From: JAXLWB01 sp046328715
Lineage (GTDB): Bacteria; Chloroflexota; Anaerolineae; Caldilineales; Caldilineaceae
Assembly: GCA_046328715.1 (NCBI GenBank)
Contig: JAXLWB010000053.1
Coordinates: 1-64,000, forward strand
DNA length: 64,000 nucleotides
Direction of reading: 5' to 3'
The notes under the pieces were generated by a model. It saw only the letters and a list, made by a program, of their open reading frames with translations, searched no databases and was not told where the DNA came from. How positions within the stretch are numbered: the stretch's first letter is position 1; every line of letters begins with the position of its first letter. The position numbers and the translations under genes were made by a program. This document shows, piece after piece, positions 50,808 to 60,707 of the stretch.

Positions 50808-53800
50808 CTACTTGTCGCTTACCGTAAACTGTGCCCCACTACCACGCCCCCACACTTCCTTGAAGTACATCATCTCGCCGTAGACTGGCAGGACGCGGTA
50901 TTCGCCGGGAACAGTGGCGCGCACGTTGAAGGTATACTCGTAAGTGCCAGCGGGCAGGTAGGTGGCAAACATGGCAACCTTGTCGTCACGCACGTCGAGG
51001 TAGCTGGGTGACCAGTAGAACCAGGGTTGATCGCCGGTGGCATCGACCGGGCGCAACGTGGGTTGGCCGTTTTCTGCGACGCCGTAGGGCTGTGCATCCA
51101 ATCTAGGATCGATTGGCTCGGTCCCGGCGGGGATCGGCGCTTCGATCAGCACATGATACATGTCACGCGGGGCGATGATCGTCACCGTCACGCTGATCAC
51201 GTCGCCAACCTGGGCGCTGCTGATCATCTTGCCGTCGAGTTCAAAGCGGCGATCTACCACCAGTCCATGATCCTTGGCCTGCACCGCCAGGGCGTCGATG
51301 GTGTAGCGCAGATAGGTCGTGTAATAGAGTTGACCATTGTCGTTGCTGCGGCTGAATTTCAACTCGTTGGCTGTATCCTTGAGCAGATCGCTGACAGAGG
51401 CACTGAGTTGGACCTTTGCACGGATGTTGTTGGGACCAAAGCTGCCATTGCCCAACTCGTTACCGTTGAGTTCAACTGTCCAATCGTAGTTCGCTTCGAG
51501 TTCACCGCTGGCGGCTAACCAGTCGGTCAAGGCAATGATCGACCAGGCATTTTCCTGCGTGCTTGCCCAGCGTCCTGCCTGGCGGGCGTCCATCAGCCAG
51601 CGCACCGCATTGGGGAGCAACTCATTGTCTGGACGCAGGCGGGTCAATGCTGCCAACACAATCGCCGTGCTGCGCGTATCGGTGTTCATCGTCCAATAAT
51701 CGACTTCGCTCTCGTGCCACGAAGCTGTGGTGGCGCTGAGTGTAGCCGCACCCACCAGATCATCCACCAAGACCTGAATCTGGCTGTCAAAGGCACCGTT
51801 TTCGGCATAGTCATCCAAGGCCATCGCCAAGTAGGCTTTGCCATAGTTGGCCATGCGTGCGCGCTCGTCAAAGAGTGTACTGGCACGGCCCGGATCACCC
51901 TTCTCCATCTCGGCCAGGACATAGTGGGTAAAGGCCATCTCGTTGAGTTTCCAGTTCTCCGTCACGTTGGCAGGTGCCTCAAAGCTGCGGTCAAGATAAT
52001 CTGCCGCACGATCAATCGGCCCCTGATCAATGGAGTAACCAAGCGCCTTCGCCTGTGAAAGCCCCCACAACACGTAGGCTGTGATAAAGGACTCACTCTC
52101 ATTCCCAGGCCAATAGCCCCAGCCACCATCCGGGTTCTGACGGCTGAGCAGGCGGTTAACACCCACGCCCAATTGGAAACTCAGATTATTCTCTAGTGTG
52201 CGGTCATCGATGTTGAGGGTGCGCAGGGCACGTACCGTAAAGAGATTGGGCAGGAAGCGACTCACCGTCTGCTCATTACACTCGTAGGGGTAATGTTGCA
52301 GATAGTCAAGCCCATCCAGCATCCCAGCCGCCAGACTGGGTTCAAGGTTGACCTGCACCTCGGCGTCGCCGGTTGCCTCGCTCGGTAAGGTAATGTTTTC
52401 GGTCTGTCCTTCGGCAGGTACTGTTCCCGCTGTCGCCACGGTTTCTGGCGTCGTATAGTGATTGACAGGAACGGTAATCACAACCGCATCGCTGAGCTGC
52501 GATTGGGCGCTCAGGGTGACCACCACGCTTGACGCTTGCTGATCGACCGTGATCGGGAAGTCGAGACTGGTTTGTCCGCCTGCGCTGATCTGGAGCGTGT
52601 GTGTTACTTCTTCCGTATCCAGGGTTGCGCCGCTGATCGCGATCTCAAATTGCAGATCGCCAATCGCCTCTTTAGTGGTGTTCAAGATTGCTGCGCCGAT
52701 CCTCGCCCGATCGCCTGCTGTGAAGAAGCGTGGCAGCAATGGGCGAATCTGTAGCTCTTTGGTCGCCACAATTTCATTGACTGCCTCGCCCACTTGCGTT
52801 TCTTTGTTGACTGCCTTCACTGCCAACGCCCAGGTGGTGAGATTGTCGGGCAACTTGACGCTGAAGACGATCTTGCCCTCATCGTCAGTGACCAGGTTGG
52901 CACGCCAGTAGGCAATGTCGGGGAAATCCTGGCGGATTTCCAGCAAACCACCACCGCCACCACCGCCACCACCTTTGGCCCCTTCGCTCAACTGTTGGCT
53001 CATGCGGTCGTTGTTGATGACTAAAGTTGCGCCTGTGGTCACGCCCAGTTGGCGTTGATAGTAGAAGATGTCGAGCAACTTGCGGGTATCGCCCTCGGCC
53101 AATGAAAGCACAGCCTTATCGACCAAGGCCACACTGACGTTGCTATTGGCCGCAGGCTTGCCACTGCTATCCATGACGGAGAGCGTGTAGGTCACTGTCT
53201 CGGCGGGTTTGACTATAGCGGCTGAAGTCTTTACATCGACCGTCAGTGACTTGCTGGATGTATCGACGGTTAACTGCGCATAGCCAACACGCATCGCTGG
53301 CACAGGATCGACCTCATCGATGCCCTTCATCAAGATCACGCTGACATAGATATTGGGGATGTGTGCTTCTGTAATCGGAATCTCTAGCGTATTGCTGCTT
53401 CCGGTCAAGTTGAGCACCTTCGACTCGATTACACCGCCCTGTTCGAGGGTCAGCAACGCTTTAACGGTGCCGCTGAAGGGGCTGGTGACGAGAATCTTCG
53501 CCGTGTCGCCTGGCTTGTAGCTCTTCTTGTCGGCGATCAGATCGATGCGGTCATTGTTGCGCCGCGGCCAGGCTACAAACTGCGACGGATCGCTTTCACT
53601 GATCCACTGGTAGCCCGCACTGCCAATGTGATTGCCGCTTTCGTCGTCCGCTTGTGCCACGATCTGGTATTGACCCCCTTTGGCGGGCGTCCAATCAAAG
53701 CTGGCACGGCCATCGGCGTCACTAGTGACAGTGGTGCTAAAGACCGGCGTGCGTTCGACGCTGCTGTTCCACATGTAGGTGCCATCGGAGGTGCGCTCGT

Positions 53801-56800
53801 AGACACTGTTCCAGTTGAACTCGTAGACGGTGATGTCAATCGGTACATTGGCAAATGGCTCACCTTGCGGGTTGATCGTGACCAGATCTACGGTGCTGGG
53901 TGTGCCGCGCTCGACCACATAACTTTGCGGGCTGATGCCGATATAGAAATCACCGCGGTGGACCACGACGCTGACATTCTCATAGACAAACTGGTTGGTC
54001 GTGCTCTGGATTGTGGCGTTGATACTCCACTGCTGACTTTGCAGCGCCTCCCCTAAGTCGGCGGGAACCTCGATGACAAAATTGCCTTCGCTATCGGTAA
54101 CCCCGCTTCCTTCCTTAAGCAGACCGCCGCTAAAGCCTCGATAGGGATCGTACTCGGCCTGTTTGGGGTCGAATGGGTCAAAGGTAAACCATCGTCCTTC
54201 GAGCGCCTTAGGCGGGTTGCTCCAGGAAAAGAAGTAGGGATTGCCTAACAACTGCCAGGTAACTGGCGCATTCGCCAACGGTCCACCTGAGAAGTAACTG
54301 GCCTGGACCTTTACCCGGACCGTGTCGCCCTGAACGTATTCGGGCTTGTCTGGCGTCATGCTGATTTCAAATTCGGGCTTACGGTAGGCGGCTACTTGGA
54401 AGCCTGCTGAGTTACTACTCGTGCGGTCGGGCGCATATTGGATGCTGCCCTCGATAAAGTAGTAGCCCGTGATTGCATCGGAGGAAAGGGCAAATTGACC
54501 GTTGACCGTGCCATATTCATCTGGTGTCATCGTCTCTTCGTGGACGACGTTGCCAAAGCCATCGTTGATCTTGATTTTGATCTCGGTGCTGGCATCGGGA
54601 AGTTGGTATTGATCATTGACTAAGGCCCGCACAATGCCTTTCCAGTACATGGTCTGCCCTGGGCGGTAGATTGGGCGGTCGGTGTAGAAGTATATCGTGT
54701 AGCGATCAGTATACATGCCACCGGGCAGATTGAAATCCCACGAGGCAATGCCGCTGTTCCAATCGCTGGAGGCCAGCGCATAATCGTCACTGCCCTGCTC
54801 GCCGACCAGCGCCAGTACGGGCAGGTAACTCATGGTTGGATCGATGGTCAGGGTGGCTGTGGCAATACCATTGGCATCAGTCGTCGCCTCGCCAACCATT
54901 TTACCGTTTTGTACAAAGCGAACCGTCTTGTCGGCCACCGGTTGACCGCTGCGCAGATCGGTGAGCCAAGCCAAACTTGTTCCCTGATCAGACTTTTTGA
55001 TGATCAACTGATAGTTGCTGAGCACCAGCACCGACTGTGATTTTTGGCGTTGTACCATATCACCTTGCGGCGTTGGCACGTTGGTCGGTTCACTGGTCTC
55101 GACCAGGTAGAGGCCAGGCGGCAGCGCTTTGCCTGCTTTGTTAGTCAAGGTGATCACCTGACGTATGGCGACGTTGCGTTCCTCGACTCCTTCATAGCTG
55201 CGCTGCCAGATTAGGTTACCCGCCTCATTGGGCACGGAATAGTTGTCCCAAATTTGATATTGGTTCTCGCCTGTCAGTTTGTAGAGTTCGTCTTCTGGTA
55301 GGCCAAAGAGTTTGACTTTAACTTCGTTGACGTTGCGATAGAGCAGGCTAGTGCGGGTTTGTGAGAAGGCGCTGTAATGAACGTAGCGCTCAGTATCTAG
55401 CTTGATAAAGGGTGAGAAATCACCTGTCGTGAAATGCAGCGTGTAATCTTTGCCCAGCTTGTTGCCAAAGATATCTTCGGTTGCGCTGCCGATGGTGACA
55501 GTGAATTCGCTTTGCGGGGCTTTGAACCAACTGATGTTCAACTCGCGATTCCAATCCGAATAGTAGCTGTAGACCTGCGTGTTGGTGATTTCAGGCGAGA
55601 CGCGAATGTTGTCGATCACGCTGGTGGTGCTCATGTTGGTGTTGAAACGAAGCACGATGGCACTATCGGGCAGCACTCCTTCTTCGCCGTCGTTGGGCGA
55701 GGAGTATTCAACAGCGGGTAGAGGCGCAACTGTAAAGGTTATGATGCTTTCTTGAGCAAGAGAACCAAGACCACTGGCTGGTTTGGCACTGGAGTCGATG
55801 CGAATCGCATAGTCACTGCCAAATTGCAAGAGTTGGGTCGGAGTAAAGTTTAGAGATTTGCTCAGTTCATCCCAGGTAAAGTCTCCTTCGACATCATTTT
55901 CATTATTCGTTTCGCGCAAGCTGAATGCCGATTCGACACTGGCGCGGTCCATCGACTGGTCAAAATTGACGGTCACACTCGTATCGGGGCGCACCAACGT
56001 ACCTGTAGGCTGGACATCAGTCACGGAAGGGGCCTTGGTATTAAAGCGAACGATAACGGGTTCAGCTAACGTTTCACCATCGACTGTAGTCACATTAGCA
56101 ACTGTCATCTTATAGTGGGTTGCACCAGCCAATCCCAACTTGGGCTTGAAGGTGTAGATGCTTGTGTTAAGCCATTGCCCCGTCCCTTCGACCGCAGGAT
56201 CGATAGTCAGCGGATTGGGCAGACTAGATTGATCGGCCAGTCCCACCAAATTGACCACGGGACGATTGAAGACAATCACGATCTGCGAGTCGGTGCTGAC
56301 ATCGCTGCTACCGTCGCTAGGCTGCGTGGAGGTGACGCGAAACGAACTATCGTCATTGTCGCTTTGGCCCTGCTGTGCATTTGGTAGTTCGTTCCTGAGT
56401 AAGGCACGAAAGGCGGTGTCACCTTCGGCACTGGCGGTGTACCATTTATTGTCATATTCCGAACTGCCGTTGACTAAACCCAGGTAATGGACCAATCCGC
56501 CGCTTTGGCCGTCGAAAGGATAATATTCAAGTTGGTCTTCGGCCTGATATGCGCCACTTTCCAACCGTCCATAACGAACGATCTGGTAGTGGGTGGGGGG
56601 AATGTCAGGTTTAGCCTGAACAGAACTCACCTCTGAATCAGGAAAATAGCTGAAACTGAAAAAGCTGGTTAATGTAGGAGAGGTGGATTCAATTTCGGAT
56701 AGTAAAGCGCCACCCGAGACGACGATCTTGCTAAAATTACCTTTCGCTTCAACGGGCACAGAGGAGGAGAAGATAGGTAGAAGCGTCAAAATCAAAAGCA

Positions 56801-56837
56801 AAAAGCTAAGTGGAAAAACTGGTTTATATTTCAACAT
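50808..56837 (-). CDS. Bacterial alpha-2-macroglobulin (YfhM-like)
   Basis: A 2009-residue secreted alpha-2-macroglobulin. It traps proteases by cleavage of a bait region and covalent capture through a thioester. Residues 1-31 are a Sec signal peptide without a lipobox Cys. Several Ig-like (Big_5) domains (VTSTQPSDGSSDVSTD; VSDVQ-type starts) precede the macroglobulin domains (YTIYFYTDRPIYRPGQTMYWKG near 710). The thioester motif CNEQ is at Cys1520-Gln1523 (YPYECNEQTVSRFLPN), followed by the alpha/alpha-toroid region (NPDGGWGYWPGNESESF). A nine-Gly run near 1290 sits just before the A2M core, where the bait region is expected. The pbpC gene lies 204 nt upstream in the same direction, the well-known yfhM/pbpC association. 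Confidence 0.94.
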   Translation of the reverse strand: MLKYKPVFPLSFLLLILTLLPIFSSSVPVEAKGNFSKIVVSGGALLSEIESTSPTLTSFFSFSYFPDSEVSSVQAKPDIPPTHYQIVRYGRLESGAYQAEDQLEYYPFDGQSGGLVHYLGLVNGSSEYDNKWYTASAEGDTAFRALLRNELPNAQQGQSDNDDSSFRVTSTQPSDGSSDVSTDSQIVIVFNRPVVNLVGLADQSSLPNPLTIDPAVEGTGQWLNTSIYTFKPKLGLAGATHYKMTVANVTTVDGETLAEPVIVRFNTKAPSVTDVQPTGTLVRPDTSVTVNFDQSMDRASVESAFSLRETNNENDVEGDFTWDELSKSLNFTPTQLLQFGSDYAIRIDSSAKPASGLGSLAQESIITFTVAPLPAVEYSSPNDGEEGVLPDSAIVLRFNTNMSTTSVIDNIRVSPEITNTQVYSYYSDWNRELNISWFKAPQSEFTVTIGSATEDIFGNKLGKDYTLHFTTGDFSPFIKLDTERYVHYSAFSQTRTSLLYRNVNEVKVKLFGLPEDELYKLTGENQYQIWDNYSVPNEAGNLIWQRSYEGVEERNVAIRQVITLTNKAGKALPPGLYLVETSEPTNVPTPQGDMVQRQKSQSVLVLSNYQLIIKKSDQGTSLAWLTDLRSGQPVADKTVRFVQNGKMVGEATTDANGIATATLTIDPTMSYLPVLALVGEQGSDDYALASSDWNSGIASWDFNLPGGMYTDRYTIYFYTDRPIYRPGQTMYWKGIVRALVNDQYQLPDASTEIKIKINDGFGNVVHEETMTPDEYGTVNGQFALSSDAITGYYFIEGSIQYAPDRTSSNSAGFQVAAYRKPEFEISMTPDKPEYVQGDTVRVKVQASYFSGGPLANAPVTWQLLGNPYFFSWSNPPKALEGRWFTFDPFDPKQAEYDPYRGFSGGLLKEGSGVTDSEGNFVIEVPADLGEALQSQQWSINATIQSTTNQFVYENVSVVVHRGDFYIGISPQSYVVERGTPSTVDLVTINPQGEPFANVPIDITVYEFNWNSVYERTSDGTYMWNSSVERTPVFSTTVTSDADGRASFDWTPAKGGQYQIVAQADDESGNHIGSAGYQWISESDPSQFVAWPRRNNDRIDLIADKKSYKPGDTAKILVTSPFSGTVKALLTLEQGGVIESKVLNLTGSSNTLEIPITEAHIPNIYVSVILMKGIDEVDPVPAMRVGYAQLTVDTSSKSLTVDVKTSAAIVKPAETVTYTLSVMDSSGKPAANSNVSVALVDKAVLSLAEGDTRKLLDIFYYQRQLGVTTGATLVINNDRMSQQLSEGAKGGGGGGGGGLLEIRQDFPDIAYWRANLVTDDEGKIVFSVKLPDNLTTWALAVKAVNKETQVGEAVNEIVATKELQIRPLLPRFFTAGDRARIGAAILNTTKEAIGDLQFEIAISGATLDTEEVTHTLQISAGGQTSLDFPITVDQQASSVVVTLSAQSQLSDAVVITVPVNHYTTPETVATAGTVPAEGQTENITLPSEATGDAEVQVNLEPSLAAGMLDGLDYLQHYPYECNEQTVSRFLPNLFTVRALRTLNIDDRTLENNLSFQLGVGVNRLLSRQNPDGGWGYWPGNESESFITAYVLWGLSQAKALGYSIDQGPIDRAADYLDRSFEAPANVTENWKLNEMAFTHYVLAEMEKGDPGRASTLFDERARMANYGKAYLAMALDDYAENGAFDSQIQVLVDDLVGAATLSATTASWHESEVDYWTMNTDTRSTAIVLAALTRLRPDNELLPNAVRWLMDARQAGRWASTQENAWSIIALTDWLAASGELEANYDWTVELNGNELGNGSFGPNNIRAKVQLSASVSDLLKDTANELKFSRSNDNGQLYYTTYLRYTIDALAVQAKDHGLVVDRRFELDGKMISSAQVGDVISVTVTIIAPRDMYHVLIEAPIPAGTEPIDPRLDAQPYGVAENGQPTLRPVDATGDQPWFYWSPSYLDVRDDKVAMFATYLPAGTYEYTFNVRATVPGEYRVLPVYGEMMYFKEVWGRGSGAQFTVSDK

Positions 56838-57041
56838 TTTGATTCACCCTTTTTGCAAGTATTAATTCTTGCTGAATTGAGGTAAGTTGTAATCAAAAAG
56901 ATAAAAGTAGAAAAAGTGATAATTACAGTCTAGTCTTATGATGATACGCTGGCTAGACTCAACTCGGACTGCTGATCAACGCTTTTCTTTAGGTGCACAA
57001 GGAAGAGCATCGCAACTGATGATTATAGCACAGAGCAGTCC

Positions 57042-59624
57042 TTACTCTACGATTACCAGAGCTTCATCCGACTTTACGATTTCTCCACCGGCTTGCTCTG
57101 TTCCCTCGATCCAGAAGTGATGCTCACCTGGTTCGAGTACCCACCAATCAGTGAGACGATTGGTCGACTGTTTTTGTTGCACGATTTGACCGTCTAACAT
57201 CAAGCGTAATTCATACCAGACACTGCCGTCGGTCACATAGCCGCCAATCTGAAGTCGTTGGTTGGCGCGTGGTAGGTCGGGGCGGATGCGGTAGCTGGTG
57301 TGCGAGGTGGGGGCTGTCAAAAGCAATTGGGGCTTTGGAATTGCGGATTGCGGGTTGAAAAGCGTGGTACTGGCTGTTTGGTAATTGGTAATGGGTAATT
57401 CAGAATTGGGAATGAGCGCAATTCCCTGGCTGAGCATCCATGGTTGATACTCAGGCGGCAGATTCCAGTAGACCTTGTTGAGGATTTGCGCCTTGGGTGT
57501 TGCTTCAGTGGCACGCAGGCCAGTGGTGCGGTCGATGGCAATCTTGACAAATTGAGTGTCGGGTTGAGTTGGCTCGGTGCCACGGATAAAGTGTTCGGTG
57601 ATGGTACGCGGACAGGCTGGTGAAGGTAACATACCACTGGCAGCGCAGATGGTCACATCGACAATGCCGTCAGGGCGGTTGAACGGGCGAGGCGGCTGGA
57701 TCTGAAAGTTAGGATGGGCAGCCAACATCACATCGTGCCAGATCGGGCCTGCTCCATCGACGCCGCTGATATCCAGCATCGCTGTGTTATCAGCATTGCC
57801 AACCCAGACGCCAACGATGCGTTCGGTTGAATAGCCAACTGTCCAGTTATCACGGTAATCTGTGGTCGTGCCGGTTTTAGCCGCAGCGGGAAAGGGCAAA
57901 TGCAGCACCGAGTTCTCGCCAAACGAGGGAATGCGCGCCACGTTGTCGGAGAGCATGTCAGTGAGCAGGTAGGCAGTTTGTGGAGAGATGAATTGGGGGG
58001 ATGGGGATGTAGGTAGGTAGGGTGATTGTACTTTCTCCTCATCCCCCCAACCCCCTATCTCCTCAATCGCCCTCGGCTCTAGACGTTTTCCTTGCTGAAA
58101 AATGCCATAGGCTGCCGTCAATTCTAGCAACTTCACTTCACCCCCCCCCAGAGTCAACGCCAGTCCGAAGTCACCACCGAAGGTGCTGATGCCAGCGTCG
58201 GCGGCGAGCTGTTGCAGGCTGGCTACGCCAATGCGGTCAAGCGTTTTGACGGCAGGAATGTTGTAGCTATTGGCCAGCGCACTGCGGATACTCACAGGCC
58301 CGTGATACTGCCGATCATAGTTGACGGGTTGATAGGGCACGTTGCCGCCGTTCTCATCTTTGACGTAAAAGGTTGTCTCCAAATCGGGGATGATCGTGGC
58401 AGGCGTTAATGGGGAAAGCCCCAATCGTTGATTCCATTGTGGGTCGAGCGCGACAGCATAGGTCAGCGGCTTGATGGCACTGCCCGGTTGGCGCAGACTC
58501 AGCGCGGCGTTGACATTGCCTTGGATATGCTGGTCAAAATAATCGGGACTACCGACCATCGCCAGAATTTCACCTGTCCTAGCGTCGAGCACGACTACTG
58601 CGGCGTTGTCAACGCGCCGATTGGGGTCAGTCGAGGCATTACAAAGACCTGGTTTACGGCAATTGAGCAAATCGAGCCGGTATCTCACCGACTGTTCCGC
58701 CTTGTGCTGGAGATCAAGGTCGAGTGTGGTCACCACGTGCAGCCCACCCTGGCGTAGACGATCTGCCCCCACCTGCTGCAATAGCAGATCCTGGACGTAC
58801 ATCACAAAATGGGGCGCTTCGATATCGAAGAGCTTGGACTTGTAGCGCAATGGCTCGGCGGCAATCTCATCCGATTCCGCCTGGGTAATAAAGTCCGCTT
58901 CCCGCATTAGCCGCAACACAGTCAATTGACGGGCTTTGGCGGTTTCCGGTTCGAGCAGCGGGTTGTAGCCAGTGGGATACTGCACCAAACCAGCCAGCAA
59001 CGTGCATTCGGCTCGGCTCAACTGAGCAGCCGGTTTGGCAAAGAAAACCTGGGCCGCAGCCTCCAATCCAAAGGCAAAGTTGCCGTAGTAAGTCTGGTTG
59101 AGATAAAGGGCGAGCACTTGTTCTTTCGTGTAGACACGCTCAAGTCGCCACGCCAGCCAGCCTTCGCGAATTTTGCGGCTGAGCGATTGGGTATAGCGTT
59201 CTTCTGGGGAGAGAAAAAGGTTGCGTGCCAACTGTTGGGTTAAGGTACTGCCGCCAGAAACAACTTCCCGCCCCCGCCAATTCTGAATCAAGGCACGAGC
59301 AATGGCAACCGGATCCACGCCAGGGTGTAGGAAGAATCGTTTGTCTTCGGTGGCAAGTGTGGCGTCGATACAGGCTTTGGGGAAATTTGTCAGATCCAGA
59401 TTGACCTGCTTGCCCGCATCGGGGTCGATTACTTCGTAAAGCAGTCGCCCGTTGCGGTCGAGGATTTGGGTAGTCGGGCGTATTAGGCGTTGTTGGACCG
59501 TGCTGATGGCAGGGAGATCGGCGAGCAGCGTGAAGTAGAGTGCGGCTGCGCCGAGCACGCCCAAAAATACAAAAATAGAAAATATTCTGATGACAGACGA
59601 CCTATTGAGCCGAAACATGTACAT
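57042..59624 (-). CDS. pbpC: Penicillin-binding protein 1C
   Basis: An 860-residue bifunctional peptidoglycan synthase. One membrane helix (12-32) anchors it. The GT51 glycosyltransferase domain shows ATEDKRFFLHPGVD with the catalytic Glu and GGSTLTQQLARN. The transpeptidase domain has PGSAIKPLTYA (SxxK Ser), ANSYN (SxN) and AAKTGTT (KTG). The C-terminus (about 770-860) is a BiPBP_C-type domain. Two segments look foreign: GGWGDEEKVQSPYLPTSPSP (near 535) and ELPITNYQTASTTLFNPQSA (near 738) are encoded by degenerate short-repeat DNA of the kind found in the intergenic palindromes. Both lie between domains or in loops and keep the frame. The A2M gene follows, as in many bacteria. Confidence 0.95.
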   Translation of the reverse strand: MYMFRLNRSSVIRIFSIFVFLGVLGAAALYFTLLADLPAISTVQQRLIRPTTQILDRNGRLLYEVIDPDAGKQVNLDLTNFPKACIDATLATEDKRFFLHPGVDPVAIARALIQNWRGREVVSGGSTLTQQLARNLFLSPEERYTQSLSRKIREGWLAWRLERVYTKEQVLALYLNQTYYGNFAFGLEAAAQVFFAKPAAQLSRAECTLLAGLVQYPTGYNPLLEPETAKARQLTVLRLMREADFITQAESDEIAAEPLRYKSKLFDIEAPHFVMYVQDLLLQQVGADRLRQGGLHVVTTLDLDLQHKAEQSVRYRLDLLNCRKPGLCNASTDPNRRVDNAAVVVLDARTGEILAMVGSPDYFDQHIQGNVNAALSLRQPGSAIKPLTYAVALDPQWNQRLGLSPLTPATIIPDLETTFYVKDENGGNVPYQPVNYDRQYHGPVSIRSALANSYNIPAVKTLDRIGVASLQQLAADAGISTFGGDFGLALTLGGGEVKLLELTAAYGIFQQGKRLEPRAIEEIGGWGDEEKVQSPYLPTSPSPQFISPQTAYLLTDMLSDNVARIPSFGENSVLHLPFPAAAKTGTTTDYRDNWTVGYSTERIVGVWVGNADNTAMLDISGVDGAGPIWHDVMLAAHPNFQIQPPRPFNRPDGIVDVTICAASGMLPSPACPRTITEHFIRGTEPTQPDTQFVKIAIDRTTGLRATEATPKAQILNKVYWNLPPEYQPWMLSQGIALIPNSELPITNYQTASTTLFNPQSAIPKPQLLLTAPTSHTSYRIRPDLPRANQRLQIGGYVTDGSVWYELRLMLDGQIVQQKQSTNRLTDWWVLEPGEHHFWIEGTEQAGGEIVKSDEALVIVE
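57342..57416. repeat. Degenerate 7-mer tract inside pbpC
   Basis: 57380-57414 reads as GGTAATT, GGTAATG, GGTAATT, CAGAATT, GGGAATG, and 57348-57357 has TTGCGGATTG-type words. The plus strand is almost free of C. No matching opposite arm was found. It codes in frame for part of the linker before the C-terminal domain of pbpC. Confidence 0.6.
57993..58050. repeat. Quasi-repeat palindrome inside pbpC, in frame
   Basis: TTGGGGGGATGGGGA (57993-58007) matches the inverse of 58036-58050 with one mismatch; weaker pairing extends outward (GGAGA...TCTCC). The spacer has GTAGGTAGGTAGG. It replaces the usual short loop between the transpeptidase strands of pbpC without breaking the frame. Confidence 0.72.
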
Positions 59625-59710
59625 ATTTGTACAACGGCAACAGTGCGGTTTCTGTTCCGAAGCGTGTGCGATTGCAAATTTTTTCTGAAAGTGCTATGTC
59701 TTTATGGTTC

Positions 59711-60475
59711 TTACCAGCGAATAATGAACGAAAAGGACTGAAATGGAACCGGCCCTGTGCTTTCGTTTGGAGTATTGTTGAGCATCATCGGTAGACCTGT
59801 CTCGCTGTCAAGCCACAATTCAACCGTACTGTCCGCCGTTGTGTATTGATAGCCATCTGCCAATCGGGTCATGGCCTCTTCGCCTAGAAATTCAAACTGA
59901 GTGGCAATCTCTTTTTGCCCTAAGCTTATGAATGAACTAAAGACTGGATTGGGATCGACGGAGAAGAGGAATGGTTGATTTGAGAATTGAGGTGACTCGG
60001 GTAGAACACTTGCAATCAATTGAAAGAAGAGATTGCAAGGAGAAAATTGCATCGCATCGGCTGACGCAGGGTTTGGGAGTCGACGACTGCCTGCCTGAGT
60101 CTGTGCACACTCATAAGCAATATTTTTCGGATTGGCCATACTGTGAACATAACCGTGTAGCTCATTCACGTTGAGCACTGAATAGTCAATCCACACCATA
60201 GGCAGCCCCATTGCGATAGAGGCAAAGCTGCTGGAGTAGGGCTGCGTAGGTGAGAAAATCATCTGTCCGGCAACCGTTACGATTTCACGAATTTCGCTCT
60301 CTTCGTTTACCTGCTCGTTGTTGATAGAAGTGGCAACCGCAGGTGTAGGTTGTTCTCCGGGTAAGGCTTCGTTGGCTAGATCGGCGGCTGGTTGAATTGG
60401 CTGGCATGCGGTTATTACCATGATAAACGTTATAGTGGTCACAAAACGTAGAAGTCGAGACGTCGCATCTTTCAT
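59711..60475 (-). CDS. Lipoprotein of unknown function
   Basis: A 254-residue lipoprotein. The signal peptide (MKDATSRLLRFVTTITFIM) ends in the lipobox VITAC with Cys24. After a short Glu/Ala-rich tether, the domain begins near residue 62 (EIREIVTVAGQMIFSPTQPYSSSF) and ends in a pattern of the LolA/LppX-like or DUF type: FEFLGEEAMTRLADGYQYTT, TVELWLDSETGLPMML, SFSFIIRW. That C-terminal shape (AxxxxLWLDxETGLP) is seen in lipoprotein carrier-like folds that carry lipids, which is a hint only. The ATG at 60475 is chosen because it gives a proper signal peptide; the open frame further upstream overlaps a gene remnant in another frame. Confidence 0.75.
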   Translation of the reverse strand: MKDATSRLLRFVTTITFIMVITACQPIQPAADLANEALPGEQPTPAVATSINNEQVNEESEIREIVTVAGQMIFSPTQPYSSSFASIAMGLPMVWIDYSVLNVNELHGYVHSMANPKNIAYECAQTQAGSRRLPNPASADAMQFSPCNLFFQLIASVLPESPQFSNQPFLFSVDPNPVFSSFISLGQKEIATQFEFLGEEAMTRLADGYQYTTADSTVELWLDSETGLPMMLNNTPNESTGPVPFQSFSFIIRW

Positions 60476-60504
60476 AACTCGTTCCAATGAAGACAGATAA
60501 TGAA

Positions 60505-60654
60505 TTACATAGAAATCGAACCCTTGCGAAAATCGGTCTTGCCAAGCCAAACATTGATCAGCACAGGTTTGCCACTGCGGGCTAGTTCTGTACCAAGTGT
60601 AGCGTCTAAGCTGTGCGTTTGCAAGTTGCTTGTCCATCGGGCTAAATCACTTTT
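60505..60654 (-). pseudogene. Remnant of a protein C-terminus, possibly a ThDP-dependent enzyme
   Basis: A minus-strand frame of about 49 codons without a start reads LGTELARSGKPVLINVWLGK and then TDFRKGSISM before a stop at 60505-60507. The composition is protein-like, and the pattern resembles the C-terminal end of acetolactate-synthase-type thiamine diphosphate enzymes (helix, GKPVLINV strand). An in-frame TGA closes it upstream at 60655-60657, but coding-like sequence (VDTYLYGWSDEKV) continues in another frame, as after a frameshift. The family assignment is tentative. Confidence 0.4.
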
Positions 60655-60707
60655 TCATCGCTCCACCCATAGAGGTAGGTGTCAACCTGCTTGACGCGCT
60701 GCGCAAG

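Noticed and set aside
59650..59675. Another possible GTGCGGTTTCT repeat copy upstream of pbpC
   Set aside because: Only 11 nt match the element at 10753, and no convincing inverted end is present.
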